The notes under the pieces were generated by a model, which saw nothing but the letters and a program-made list of their open reading frames with translations, was not told the origin of the DNA and made no database searches. DNA of 64,000 bases from Deltaproteobacteria bacterium (GTDB lineage: Bacteria > Myxococcota_A > UBA9160 > UBA4427): the NCBI GenBank assembly GCA_029261855.1, contig JAJDAN010000003.1, forward strand, positions 1 through 64,000, read 5' to 3'. The position numbers were made by a program, and so were the translations under genes. Below, piece by piece: positions 23,219 to 31,417 of this stretch (position 1 is its first letter; every line of letters starts with the position of its first letter).

Positions 23219-24375
23219 TGCCCGAACGCTGCGCCGTCATCGGAGTCGGACAGACCCATCACACCGCCAAGCGGATCGACGTATCCCAGGCGGGCCTGCT
23301 GCGGGAGGCCGCCCTGCGGGCTCTCGAGGACGCGGGCTGCCAGTGGAGCGACATCGACGCCGTCGTCATCGGCAAGGCCCCTGACATGTTCGAGGGCGTG
23401 ATGATGCCCGAGCTGTTCCTCGCCGAGGCCCTCGGCTGCGTGGGCAAGCCCATGTTCCGCGTTCACACTGCGGGTAGCGTCGGCGGCACGACCGCCATCG
23501 TTGCCTCGCAGCTGGTCAAGAGCGGAGTGCACGGCCGCGTCCTGACGGTCGCGTACGAGAAGCAGTCCGAGTCGAACGCGATGTGGGCGCTGTCGATCAA
23601 GATCCCGTTTCGCCAGGCCATCGTCGCGGGCGCGGGCGGCTATTTCGCACCGCTCATCCGCGGGTACATGCAGCGCTCGAAGGCACCGGAGGACGTGGGC
23701 ATCCGGGTCGCCCTCAAGGACCGACAGAACGCGCTCAAGAACCCCTACGCGCACCTGAAGTTTCCCGACATCGACTTCGATCAGGTCGCCAATTCACCGA
23801 TGCTGTGGGATCCGATCCGCTACCTCGAGACCTGCCCGTCTTCGGACGGGGCGTGCGCGCTCGTCATCGCAGACGAGAAGCACGCCGCCAAGGCCCCGAA
23901 GCAGCCGGCCTGGATCCAGGCGACCGCCATGCGGTCGGAGCCCACCCAGTTCGCCGGCCGCGATACGGTCAACCCTCAGGCCAGCCGTGACGCCGCCGAC
24001 GAGCTCTGGAAGAAGGCCGAGATCACGAACCCGCGCGAGGAGATCGACTGCTGCGAGATCTACGTCCCCTTCAGCTGGTTCGAGCCCATGTGGATGGAGA
24101 GCCTGCGCTTTGCGGAAGAGGGAAGCGGCTGGAAGATGACCTACGAAGGCGCGACGGCACTCGACGGCGATCTCCCGGTCAACATGTCGGGTGGTGTGCT
24201 GTCGTCGAATCCGATCGGGGCATCCGGCATGCTGCGCTTTGCCGAGGCCGCCAATCAGGTTCGCGGAGAGGCCGGTGAGCATCAGGTCCCGGGCGCGAAG
24301 CGCGCTCTGGGACACGCGTACGGGGGTGGATCCCAGTTCTTCTCGATGTGGGTCGTCGCGCAGGACCCGCTCTAG
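23218..24375 (+). CDS. SCP-x thiolase-like protein without nucleophilic Cys (2)
   Basis: Thiolase-fold protein of 385 residues, last gene of the operon, overlapping the previous stop by one base. It begins CAVIGVGQTHHTAKR and ends with the family segment MSGGVLSSNPIGASG and LGHAYGGGSQFFSMWV. At the position of the thiolase nucleophile it reads RVHTAGSVGGTTA with no cysteine. It is closest in feel to the Ltp2/Ltp-type proteins of sterol side-chain catabolism. With its Cys-less sister it may form a heteromer, or each may pair with one DUF35 protein. Its stop overlaps the stop of the convergent TetR gene by three bases. Confidence 0.82.
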   Translation: MPERCAVIGVGQTHHTAKRIDVSQAGLLREAALRALEDAGCQWSDIDAVVIGKAPDMFEGVMMPELFLAEALGCVGKPMFRVHTAGSVGGTTAIVASQLVKSGVHGRVLTVAYEKQSESNAMWALSIKIPFRQAIVAGAGGYFAPLIRGYMQRSKAPEDVGIRVALKDRQNALKNPYAHLKFPDIDFDQVANSPMLWDPIRYLETCPSSDGACALVIADEKHAAKAPKQPAWIQATAMRSEPTQFAGRDTVNPQASRDAADELWKKAEITNPREEIDCCEIYVPFSWFEPMWMESLRFAEEGSGWKMTYEGATALDGDLPVNMSGGVLSSNPIGASGMLRFAEAANQVRGEAGEHQVPGAKRALGHAYGGGSQFFSMWVVAQDPL

Positions 24376-25007
24376 CCCCGATCCGTACCGGGCGGGCGCA
24401 GGCCGGGGAGAAGCAACGCGAGCTGCTGTGACGAGCTCGCGTGGCGGTCGTCCCCGGGCGAGGCGCCGCGCGCGATGGCCATGCCAAAGACGCTGGTGAG
24501 CACGAGCGTCACGACGCGTTCGACGGGGATGTCGCTGCGGATCTCGCCGCGCGCGACCAGCTCTTCGAACAGCGAGAGCAACGCCTCGAACACGACGTGG
24601 CCCTGGGGCCTCTCGTGCGGGTCGAGCGGCGTGCGGAGCTGCATGGCGACGGTCTCGCGAACCAGCTCCGGTGAACCTTCGTCCTCCGGCTCCATCGCCT
24701 CGAGCAGACCGCCCAGGATCGACTCGAGGGACGCGCCCTGCCCCCGCAGCGCCACCAGCCCGCTCGCCAGCTCGGCCTCCCGTCGGGACACCAACTCGAG
24801 CAGGACGTCTTCCTTGCTCGGGAAGTGGAAGTAGAAGGTGCCCCGCACGACCCCGGCGGCCTCGGCGATGGCCGGGATCTGGGCCTCCCCGAAGCCCACG
24901 CGCCGGAACTCGGCGAGCGCGGCCTGGAACAGGCGCTCGCGCGTCTCGACGCGCTGACGCTCGCGTTGGCTGGTAGGGGCGCTCTCTTCGAGGCTGCTTG
25001 CAGGCAT
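24372..25007 (-). CDS. TetR family repressor of the RND operon
   Basis: Regulator of 211 residues. Residues ~20-70 carry a TetR HTH (ETRERLFQAALAEFRRVGFG, AIAEAAGVVRGTFYFHFPSK). The C-terminal ligand domain is variable. ATG 25007 is preferred over a start nine codons upstream because the longer version would run into the operator region. It is divergent from an adaptor-pump operon of RND type, with overlapping palindromes in the gap, which is the usual layout for a pump repressor released by its substrate. It is distinct from the TetR at 34754-35350, and its operator differs. Confidence 0.88.
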   Translation of the reverse strand: MPASSLEESAPTSQRERQRVETRERLFQAALAEFRRVGFGEAQIPAIAEAAGVVRGTFYFHFPSKEDVLLELVSRREAELASGLVALRGQGASLESILGGLLEAMEPEDEGSPELVRETVAMQLRTPLDPHERPQGHVVFEALLSLFEELVARGEIRSDIPVERVVTLVLTSVFGMAIARGASPGDDRHASSSQQLALLLPGLRPPGTDRG

Positions 25008-25027
25008 GACAGAGAAGTCATTTACAG

Positions 25028-25047
25028 AAGTCATTGACTTATGTCAA
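25028..25047. promoter_or_regulatory. Overlapping palindromes, likely TetR operator
   Basis: AAGTCA-T-TGACTT (25028-25040) overlaps TTGAC-TTAT-GTCAA (25034-25047), and another AAGTCAT lies at 25016. They sit 21 bases upstream of the TetR start and 110 bases before the adaptor start. TTGACT can also serve as a -35 for the pump operon. An operator for the divergent TetR protein is the simplest reading. Confidence 0.65.
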
Positions 25048-25156
25048 CGAAAGTCTACCCTCCGGAACGTCGATCTATCCTTGGGTCGGCAACCGCGCCC
25101 ATTGCCAGCAGGACGAGCTGTCGGATCGCTTCGGCATCCGCACCCGAGGACTTCCC

Positions 25157-26449
25157 GTGAGACGCCGCTTCCAACCGAGCGCCAAGGCACTTGCGCCCAT
25201 CTGCGTCTTCCTGGTCTCGGCCGCCGTGTTCGGCGTCATGGTCGTCACGCGCCCCTCCGCTGAATCCACCCGACCCGGGCCCGTCGCTCCCGTCGTCAGC
25301 GTGGTGCGCGTCCAGCCCGAACGGGTGCGGCTGCCGATCGCCGCCCAGGGCACCGTCGAGCCGCGAACCGAGAGCGACCTGGTGACGGAAGTCGCCGGGC
25401 GCGTCGTATGGGCGTCGCGACAGCTGGCGGCCGGCGGCTTCTTCGAGGCCGACGAGGTGCTGCTGCGCATCGACCCTCGGGACTATGAGGTGGCGCTCGA
25501 GGGTGCACGCGCCTCACTCGCCCGCGCCGAGAGCGACCTCGCGCATGCTGAGGCCGATCTCGCGCGCGAGCATTCCATGCGAAAGAGCGGCGCCTCCAGC
25601 CGTGCCCGACTCGAAGACGCCGAACGCGACTTCGCACGCGCCAAGGCGGGACTTCGGGAGTCCAGAGTGCAGGTCCGCCGAGGTGAGCTCGATCTCGAAC
25701 GCTGCCAGATCCGCGCTCCCTTCGCGGGGCGCGTTCGCGACAAGCATGTCGATCTCGGTCAGTACGTCACGCCCGGAGCGCCGGTGGCGCGACTCTTCTC
25801 CGTCGACTACGCGGAGATCCGCCTCCCCATTTCCGACGCGGACCTCGCCTTCCTGGATCTGCCGCTGACGGCGAAGCTCGAGACCGCGAGCGGAGTGGGC
25901 GACGCCGTCGCCGACTCCGGGCCGCTGGTGACCCTTTCCGCCGACTTCGCGGGCGAGCGGCGCGCGTGGGCCGGTCGTGTCGTTCGCACCGAAGGCGCGC
26001 TCGATCGGCAGACCCGCATGGTGAACGTCGTCGCGCGGGTCGACGACCCCTACGGCCTGGTCGACGCGCACTCGGACTCTGCCCCGCTGCGCTCGGACTC
26101 TGCCCCGCTGCGCTCGGACTCCTCTCCACTGCCCATCGGGCTCTTTGTCGAAGCGTCCATCGAAGGGCGCCCCTTCGACGGAATCTTCGAGCTGCCGCGG
26201 TCCGCGCTCCGGCGTCGGAACACTGTCTGGGTGGTGGACGACGACGGCCGCCTGGAGCACCGAGCCGTCCAGGTCCTGCGATCCGTCGGTGACCGCACCT
26301 TCATCCGGTCCGGACTCCAGCCCGGCGAACGTGTGATCACCTCCGCCCTCGATGCGGCACTCGATGGCATGCAGGTCCAGAGCATCGAGATTCCGGGCTC
26401 CCGCGCCTTGCCGGCGGTACCTGCCGCCACCGCCGACACGACGTCATGA
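25157..26449 (+). CDS. RND efflux periplasmic adaptor
   Basis: Membrane-fusion protein of 430 residues, GTG start 25157 with GAGGA seven bases upstream. An N-terminal membrane anchor (LAPICVFLVSAAVFGVMVV) is followed by a lipoyl half (VEPRTESDLVTEVAGRVV), a coiled-coil hairpin (~residues 100-175), the second lipoyl half (CQIRAPFAGRVRDKHVDLG) and beta-barrel domains. It would link the inner-membrane pump to an outer-membrane channel. No outer-membrane channel gene is present. A 21-bp repeat (26071-26133) adds a Ser/Asp/Pro linker (SDSAPLR repeated) in the beta-barrel domain. It overlaps the pump gene by four bases. Confidence 0.92.
   Translation: MRRRFQPSAKALAPICVFLVSAAVFGVMVVTRPSAESTRPGPVAPVVSVVRVQPERVRLPIAAQGTVEPRTESDLVTEVAGRVVWASRQLAAGGFFEADEVLLRIDPRDYEVALEGARASLARAESDLAHAEADLAREHSMRKSGASSRARLEDAERDFARAKAGLRESRVQVRRGELDLERCQIRAPFAGRVRDKHVDLGQYVTPGAPVARLFSVDYAEIRLPISDADLAFLDLPLTAKLETASGVGDAVADSGPLVTLSADFAGERRAWAGRVVRTEGALDRQTRMVNVVARVDDPYGLVDAHSDSAPLRSDSAPLRSDSSPLPIGLFVEASIEGRPFDGIFELPRSALRRRNTVWVVDDDGRLEHRAVQVLRSVGDRTFIRSGLQPGERVITSALDAALDGMQVQSIEIPGSRALPAVPAATADTTS
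26071..26133 (+). repeat. 21-bp in-frame repeat inside the adaptor gene
   Basis: CTCGGACTCTGCCCCGCTGCG at 26071-26091 and 26092-26112, with a degenerate third copy to 26133. It encodes SDSAPLR-SDSAPLR-SDSSPLP, an insertion between beta strands of the adaptor. It is a multiple of three, so the frame is kept. Confidence 0.9.
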
Positions 26450-29400
26450 ACGGCGCAATCGCCTGGTTCGCACGCAACTCCGTTGCTGCGAACCTGATGA
26501 TGATGGTGATCGTCCTGAGCGGTCTCGCGACCATGCCCCGCATCGTCCAGGAGTTGGTCCCCGAGATCGAGCTCGACTACGTGACGGTGACGACCGCCTA
26601 CCCGGGCGCATCTCCGTCCGAGGTCGAGGCGTCCATCACGAACCGCGTCGAAGAGCAGCTCGACGGACTCGCGGGCATCAAGCGTGTGACCTCCACTTCC
26701 GCCGAGGGCATGAGTGCGGTGTCGGTCCAGCTTCAGTCCGGAGAGGACGTACGCCGCCGGGTCGAGGACATCCGATCTGCCGTCGACGCCATCGACACCT
26801 TTCCGGAGGAATCCGAAGAAACCGTCATCAAGCAGGTGGAGATCGACAGCCAGGTCTTGCTGGTCGCCGTGTCCGGGGCGGCCGACGAGTTCGCCCTCAA
26901 GCGCATCGGCCAGCGCGTCCGCGACGAGCTCGTCGACCTGCCCGGGATCAGCGAGGCAGAGCTCACCCTGGCGCGGGACTACGAGCTCACCGTCGAGGTG
27001 TCCGAGTACAACCTTCGCCGCTTCGGAATCACCTTCGACGACGTCGTGACCGCGGTCCGGCGTTCGTCTCTGGACCTGCCGGGCGGCTCGGTCAAGACGA
27101 GCGGCGGCGAGATCATGCTGCGGGCCAAGGGGCAGGCTTACGCGGGCTCCGAGTTCGAACAGATCGCCCTGGTGAACCGACGGGACGGGACACGTCTCAC
27201 CCTGGGCGACGTTGCCACGATCGTCGACGGGTTTGCGGAGAGCGACCGGAAAGCGCGCTTCGACGGCGAGCCGGCCGTGATGATCCGCGTCAACCGGTCT
27301 GGAGACCAGAAGGCGCTCGCGATATCCGACGAGATCCGCGCGTACATCGAGCGGTCGAAAGCGGTCCTGCCGGACGGAATCTCGCTCACCGTCTGGAACG
27401 ACAAGTCGACCGTACTCGGCGACCGCCTCGAGACCCTGCTGCGCAATGCCCGCGGCGGCTTCCTGCTCGTCGTCTTGATCCTCGCGCTGTTCCTGCGGCT
27501 ACGACTAGCCTTCTGGGTGAGCCTGGGCGTGCCGATCTCGTTCCTCGGCGCGGTCGCGGTGATGCCGCATCTCGACATGACCATCAACTTCATCTCGTTG
27601 ATGGCCTTCATCGTCGTACTCGGCATCGTGGTGGACGACGCCATCGTCGTCGGAGAGAACACCCACACCGAACAGGAGCGCAGCGGCGAGAAGCTGCGCG
27701 GCGCGATTCGGGGTGCCCAGCAGATCGTCGTCCCGGTCACCTTCGGCGTACTCACGACGATCGCGGCCTTCGCCCCGCTGCTCTTCATCCCCGGACCCAT
27801 GGGTCGCATGACGCGTGTCGTCCCCGTCATCGTCATCAGCTGTCTGATCTTCTCGCTGATCGAGTCGATGTTCATCCTGCCGGCCCACCTGGGCCACGGG
27901 AAGAAGCCCCTGGCCGATGGGCCGACCACCCGGGTCTCGAAGGCCTGGAAGCGCTTCCAGGACGGCATCGCCCGCGGGCTCTCCCGCTTCATCGACAACG
28001 GCTACGGCCCGGTGCTGCAGAAGGCGATGCGCTGGCGCTACCTGACCGTCAGCATCGCCGTGTCCCTCCTTCTCATCACGAGCGGACTCACGCTGGGCGG
28101 ACACCTGAAGTTCGTCTTCATCGAAGAGGTCGAGGCCGACATCATCATCGCCAGCCTGACCATGAACCCGGGAACTCCCGCGACGGTAACCGCCGCCACC
28201 CTCGAACGGATGGAGAGCGCACTCGAAGCGCTGCGCGACGAAGTCGACGCCGCGAACCCCGACGGCCCCACCGTGTTCCCACACGTGATGACCTCCGTCG
28301 CAGCCCAGCCCATGCGGGGCTCGCAGTCGCCGATCGGGGGCGGGGGAGCCAGCGCGAGCAACCTGGGCCAGATGCAGGTCGAGGTCGTCGGCTTCCACGA
28401 TCGCGACGTCGCCGTTCCCGAGCTCGCGAGACGCTGGCGCGAGAAGCTCGGGCCGGTCCCGGGCGTGGACGAGCTGAAGTTCGAGTCTTCGCTGTTCAGT
28501 GCCGGCTCTCCCCTGGAGATCCGTCTCGTCGGCTCCGATCTCGACGCCCTACGCGCAGCCGCGAAGCAGGTCAAACAACAGCTTTCGGCCTACGCGGGCG
28601 TTTACGAAGTGAACGATTCGTTTCGCGGAGGCAAGCAGGAGCTCGCGTATCAGATCCGACCGTCGGCCGAGGCGCTCGGGATCACCCTGCACGACCTCGC
28701 CCAACAGCTGCGCCAGGCGTTCTACGGCGCAGAGGCCCAGAGCGTCCAGCGCGGACGCGACGAAGTGAAGGTCATGGTGCGCTACCCCGAGGCGGAACGT
28801 CGCTCGTTGACGGACGTCGAGCAGATGCGGATCCGGCGCCCCGACGGTACGGAAGTCCCATTCCACAGGGTGGCCGAGTCCGATCTCACGACGGGCTTCT
28901 CGACCATCGGGCACGTGGATCGGAAACGCGTGGTCACGGTGACCGCAAATGTGGACGCCGCCGTCGCCAACACCAACGAGATCGTGCGCGACCTCCAGGG
29001 CGGATCCCTCAGCGAGACCTTGTCCGCCTTCCCGGGGATCCAGTTCAGCTTCGAGGGAGAGCAGTCGGAGCAGCGCGACTTCACCCGGGCGATGAGCATC
29101 GGGCTGCTGTCCGCTCTCTTCGTGATTTACGTCCTGCTCGCGATTCCGCTGGGCTCCTACGTGCAACCCTTCATCATCATGTCCGCGATCCCCTTCGGCT
29201 TCGTGGGCGCGGCGTGGGGTCACCTCGTGCTCGGCCACAACCTGACGATGTACTCGGTGATCGGCCTGGTCGCGCTGTCCGGCGTGGTGGTCAACGCGAG
29301 CCTCGTGCTCGTCGACTACGTGAACGGGCTGGTGAAAGACGGGCTGCCCATCCCCGAAGCGGTCGCCCAGGCGGGGCGCGCCCGCTTCCGCGCGATCCTG

Positions 29401-29664
29401 CTCACCTCGCTCACGACCTTCGCAGGACTGACGCCGATGATGCTCGAGACCAGCATCCAGGCGCAGTTCATGATCCCCATGGCGATCTCCATCGCCTTCG
29501 GCGTGCTCTTCGCCAGCTTGATCACGCTGTTCCTCGTGCCGGCAGTCTACCTGGTCCTCGAAGACGTGCGGACGGCGATCGAGCGCGTCCGCAGCGGGAG
29601 AGCCGGGCGAACCGCCGCGCCCGCTCAGCCGGGCTCGGCCTCGTCGCCCACGCTTTCGACATAG
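26446..29664 (+). CDS. RND efflux transporter (HAE1-like)
   Basis: Proton-driven inner-membrane pump of 1072 residues with the duplicated RND architecture: 12 predicted TM helices and two large periplasmic loops. TM1 is in NSVAANLMMMVIVLSGLAT. TM4 contains the proton-relay pair in LGIVVDDAIVVGEN (~residue 398). The second half repeats with SALFVIYVLLAIPLGSY and VIGLVALSGVVVNASLVL. It overlaps the adaptor by four bases and so is co-translated. Control is probably by the divergent TetR. The substrate could be hydrophobic compounds, possibly lipids related to the neighbouring catabolic genes. Confidence 0.94.
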   Translation: MNGAIAWFARNSVAANLMMMVIVLSGLATMPRIVQELVPEIELDYVTVTTAYPGASPSEVEASITNRVEEQLDGLAGIKRVTSTSAEGMSAVSVQLQSGEDVRRRVEDIRSAVDAIDTFPEESEETVIKQVEIDSQVLLVAVSGAADEFALKRIGQRVRDELVDLPGISEAELTLARDYELTVEVSEYNLRRFGITFDDVVTAVRRSSLDLPGGSVKTSGGEIMLRAKGQAYAGSEFEQIALVNRRDGTRLTLGDVATIVDGFAESDRKARFDGEPAVMIRVNRSGDQKALAISDEIRAYIERSKAVLPDGISLTVWNDKSTVLGDRLETLLRNARGGFLLVVLILALFLRLRLAFWVSLGVPISFLGAVAVMPHLDMTINFISLMAFIVVLGIVVDDAIVVGENTHTEQERSGEKLRGAIRGAQQIVVPVTFGVLTTIAAFAPLLFIPGPMGRMTRVVPVIVISCLIFSLIESMFILPAHLGHGKKPLADGPTTRVSKAWKRFQDGIARGLSRFIDNGYGPVLQKAMRWRYLTVSIAVSLLLITSGLTLGGHLKFVFIEEVEADIIIASLTMNPGTPATVTAATLERMESALEALRDEVDAANPDGPTVFPHVMTSVAAQPMRGSQSPIGGGGASASNLGQMQVEVVGFHDRDVAVPELARRWREKLGPVPGVDELKFESSLFSAGSPLEIRLVGSDLDALRAAAKQVKQQLSAYAGVYEVNDSFRGGKQELAYQIRPSAEALGITLHDLAQQLRQAFYGAEAQSVQRGRDEVKVMVRYPEAERRSLTDVEQMRIRRPDGTEVPFHRVAESDLTTGFSTIGHVDRKRVVTVTANVDAAVANTNEIVRDLQGGSLSETLSAFPGIQFSFEGEQSEQRDFTRAMSIGLLSALFVIYVLLAIPLGSYVQPFIIMSAIPFGFVGAAWGHLVLGHNLTMYSVIGLVALSGVVVNASLVLVDYVNGLVKDGLPIPEAVAQAGRARFRAILLTSLTTFAGLTPMMLETSIQAQFMIPMAISIAFGVLFASLITLFLVPAVYLVLEDVRTAIERVRSGRAGRTAAPAQPGSASSPTLST

Positions 29665-29832
29665 CGAAGGGCGCGGCGCCAGCGGCGTTCGGCCTGCACG
29701 CGACTCCGGAAGCGATCGATCCCCCGGCAGCGCGTCGGGCTGCGCGCGGCCTTCACCCGACCGAGAACCCCGCGGCCGTGCAGAAAGTGCCGCACGCGCT
29801 CAGTGAGCCGGACACCCAGCGGGTCGGTCCAA
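29665..29832. other. Gap after the RND gene with a possible short minus-strand ORF
   Basis: This stretch holds no recognised gene. On the minus strand an open frame runs from a GTG at 29795 to a stop at 29625, overlapping the pump's last 40 bases. It would encode 56 residues, very Arg-rich (FLHGRGVLGRVKAARSPTRC...), with high-GC codon use. I cannot tell a small gene from chance in this GC-rich DNA. Confidence 0.25.
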
Positions 29833-30021
29833 CTACTGGATCGTGATCGCCTGCCGCGGGCACAGCCGCGCGGCCTCTTCGACCTTTGCGCGGAGCTCGT
29901 CGCCGGGCTCCTCCATCAGCACCGTCAGGGTGTCGTCTTCTTCGACACGGAAGACCTCGGGCGCGGCCTCCATACACAGAGCGTTGGCCTCACACAGGTC
30001 GTAGTCGACGACGATCTTCAT
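29833..30021 (-). CDS. [3Fe-4S]-type ferredoxin
   Basis: Small electron carrier of 62 residues. Cluster cysteines are Cys10 and Cys16 (DYDLCEANALCMEAAPEVF) and Cys54 in RLCPRQAI. The C-x5-C...C-P pattern with Ala in place of the second usual Cys indicates a [3Fe-4S] cluster. Such ferredoxins typically feed cytochrome P450s or similar oxygenases in actinobacteria and some proteobacteria. It is divergent from two acyl-CoA dehydrogenase genes across a 213-base gap that carries a KstR-like site. No P450 gene is in the window. Confidence 0.88.
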   Translation of the reverse strand: MKIVVDYDLCEANALCMEAAPEVFRVEEDDTLTVLMEEPGDELRAKVEEAARLCPRQAITIQ

Positions 30022-30190
30022 CGAGTTTCCCCATTCCTCGGCAGGTTCGCAGCGGGTTCGAGTGCTGTCGGCCGATCAGCCGGCGGCGTCGACGGTAACT
30101 CATCCGCCCGGGTGCTGCCCCGCGCCGACCCTCGTTGTTGAACGGGATTCGGTGGACAACGCGGAGCCGGACGGGCAGAATCCGACGAAC

Positions 30191-30204
30191 TAGAACACGT
30201 TTCA
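30191..30204. promoter_or_regulatory. KstR-like operator upstream of acyl-CoA dehydrogenases
   Basis: TAGAACACGTTTCA fits TnnAACnnGTTnnA. It ends 30 bases before the start of the first acyl-CoA dehydrogenase and lies 170 bases from the divergent ferredoxin start. A repressor bound here would block the dehydrogenase promoter. Confidence 0.65.
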
Positions 30205-30234
30205 ACCGGCGGCATTCGTCCTCGGGAGCCCCTC

Positions 30235-31413
30235 ATGCAGATCGACTTCACCCGCGAGCAGAAGAAGTTCCAGGGCGAGATTCGCGCCTACTTCGAAGCC
30301 ATGATGACCGAAGCGCTCGCCACCGAACTCCAGAGCGGGGGCGAGGGCGGTGGCCCCGAATACCGGAGAGCGCTCGAAAAGATGGGCGCGGACGGCCTGC
30401 TGGGCGTCGGCTGGCCGGTCGAGTACGGCGGTCAGGGGCGCTCGCTGATCGAACAGTACATCTTCGCCGACGAAGTCCAGCGCGCAGGCTTCCCCCTCCC
30501 CTTCCTCACCCTCGGCACCGTCGGACCGACCATCCAGCGCTTCGGCACCGAAGAGCAGAAGCAATTCTTCCTGCCGAAGATCCTCGCCGGCAAGCTCCAC
30601 TTCGCGATCGGCTACTCCGAGCCCGGGGCCGGCACCGATCTCGCGAGTCTCACCACCAGCGCGGTCCGCGTCGGCGATGAATGGGTCATCAACGGACAGA
30701 AGATGTGGACGAGCCTCGCGGACTACGCGGACTACGTCTGGCTCGCCGCCCGCACCGACCCGAATACGAAGAAGCACAAGGGCATCTCGATGTTCCTGGT
30801 CCCCGTGACGGCCGAGGGCTTCAAGATCACTCCCATCCAGACCGTCGGCGGCGTCCGGACGAATGCGACCTTCTACGACGACGTTCGCGTCCCCCTGGAG
30901 GCCTTGATCGGCGGAGAGAACAACGGCTGGTCGCTGATCACCGGCCAGCTCAACCACGAACGCGTCTCGTTGATGAACGTCGGGCCGATGCACCGGTTGC
31001 TCAACGACGTGACCGGCTGGGCGCGCGAGACCGCGCACGGAGGAGGCCGGGTCATCGACCAGCCCTGGGTGCAGGCCAACCTCGCGAAGGTCTACGCCAA
31101 GCTCGCGGTGCTGCGGCTGATGAACTGGAAGCAGGCCTGGGCATCGACCCAGGGCAGTCTGCACCCCGCCGACTCGTCCTGCATCAAGGTCTTCGGCAGC
31201 GAGTTCTACATCGAGGGCTACCGGATGCTGCTCGAGGTGCTCGGCGCGCGCGCCAACCTGCTCGACGACTCGCCGGGCGCGGTGCTCAAGGGCCGCGTCG
31301 ACCGCTCGTACCGGAACGCACTGATCCTGACCTTCGGCGGAGGGACCAACGAGGTCCAGCGGGACATCATCGCCATGGCCGGTCTGGGCATGCCTCACTA
31401 CAAGGTGGGTTGA
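30235..31413 (+). CDS. Acyl-CoA dehydrogenase, subunit 1 of a likely heteromer
   Basis: Flavoenzyme of 392 residues that introduces an alpha-beta double bond in an acyl-CoA. It retains the FAD/substrate segment GYSEPGAGTDLASL and KMWTSLADYADYVWLAART, with C-terminal LTFGGGTNEVQRDIIAMAGLG. The next gene, four bases downstream, is a second dehydrogenase that lacks the SEPGAG motif. This pairing resembles the alpha2-beta2 enzymes of steroid side-chain catabolism (ChsE/FadE pairs), in which the active site is shared. A KstR-like site lies just upstream. The substrate is unknown, but the pairing argues against simple fatty acids. Confidence 0.88.
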   Translation: MQIDFTREQKKFQGEIRAYFEAMMTEALATELQSGGEGGGPEYRRALEKMGADGLLGVGWPVEYGGQGRSLIEQYIFADEVQRAGFPLPFLTLGTVGPTIQRFGTEEQKQFFLPKILAGKLHFAIGYSEPGAGTDLASLTTSAVRVGDEWVINGQKMWTSLADYADYVWLAARTDPNTKKHKGISMFLVPVTAEGFKITPIQTVGGVRTNATFYDDVRVPLEALIGGENNGWSLITGQLNHERVSLMNVGPMHRLLNDVTGWARETAHGGGRVIDQPWVQANLAKVYAKLAVLRLMNWKQAWASTQGSLHPADSSCIKVFGSEFYIEGYRMLLEVLGARANLLDDSPGAVLKGRVDRSYRNALILTFGGGTNEVQRDIIAMAGLGMPHYKVG

Positions 31414-31417
31414 TCCG

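Noticed and set aside
26352-29846. Long second plus-strand frame overlapping the RND pump
   Set aside because: Arg-rich, low-information translation in a shifted frame of a complete RND transporter.
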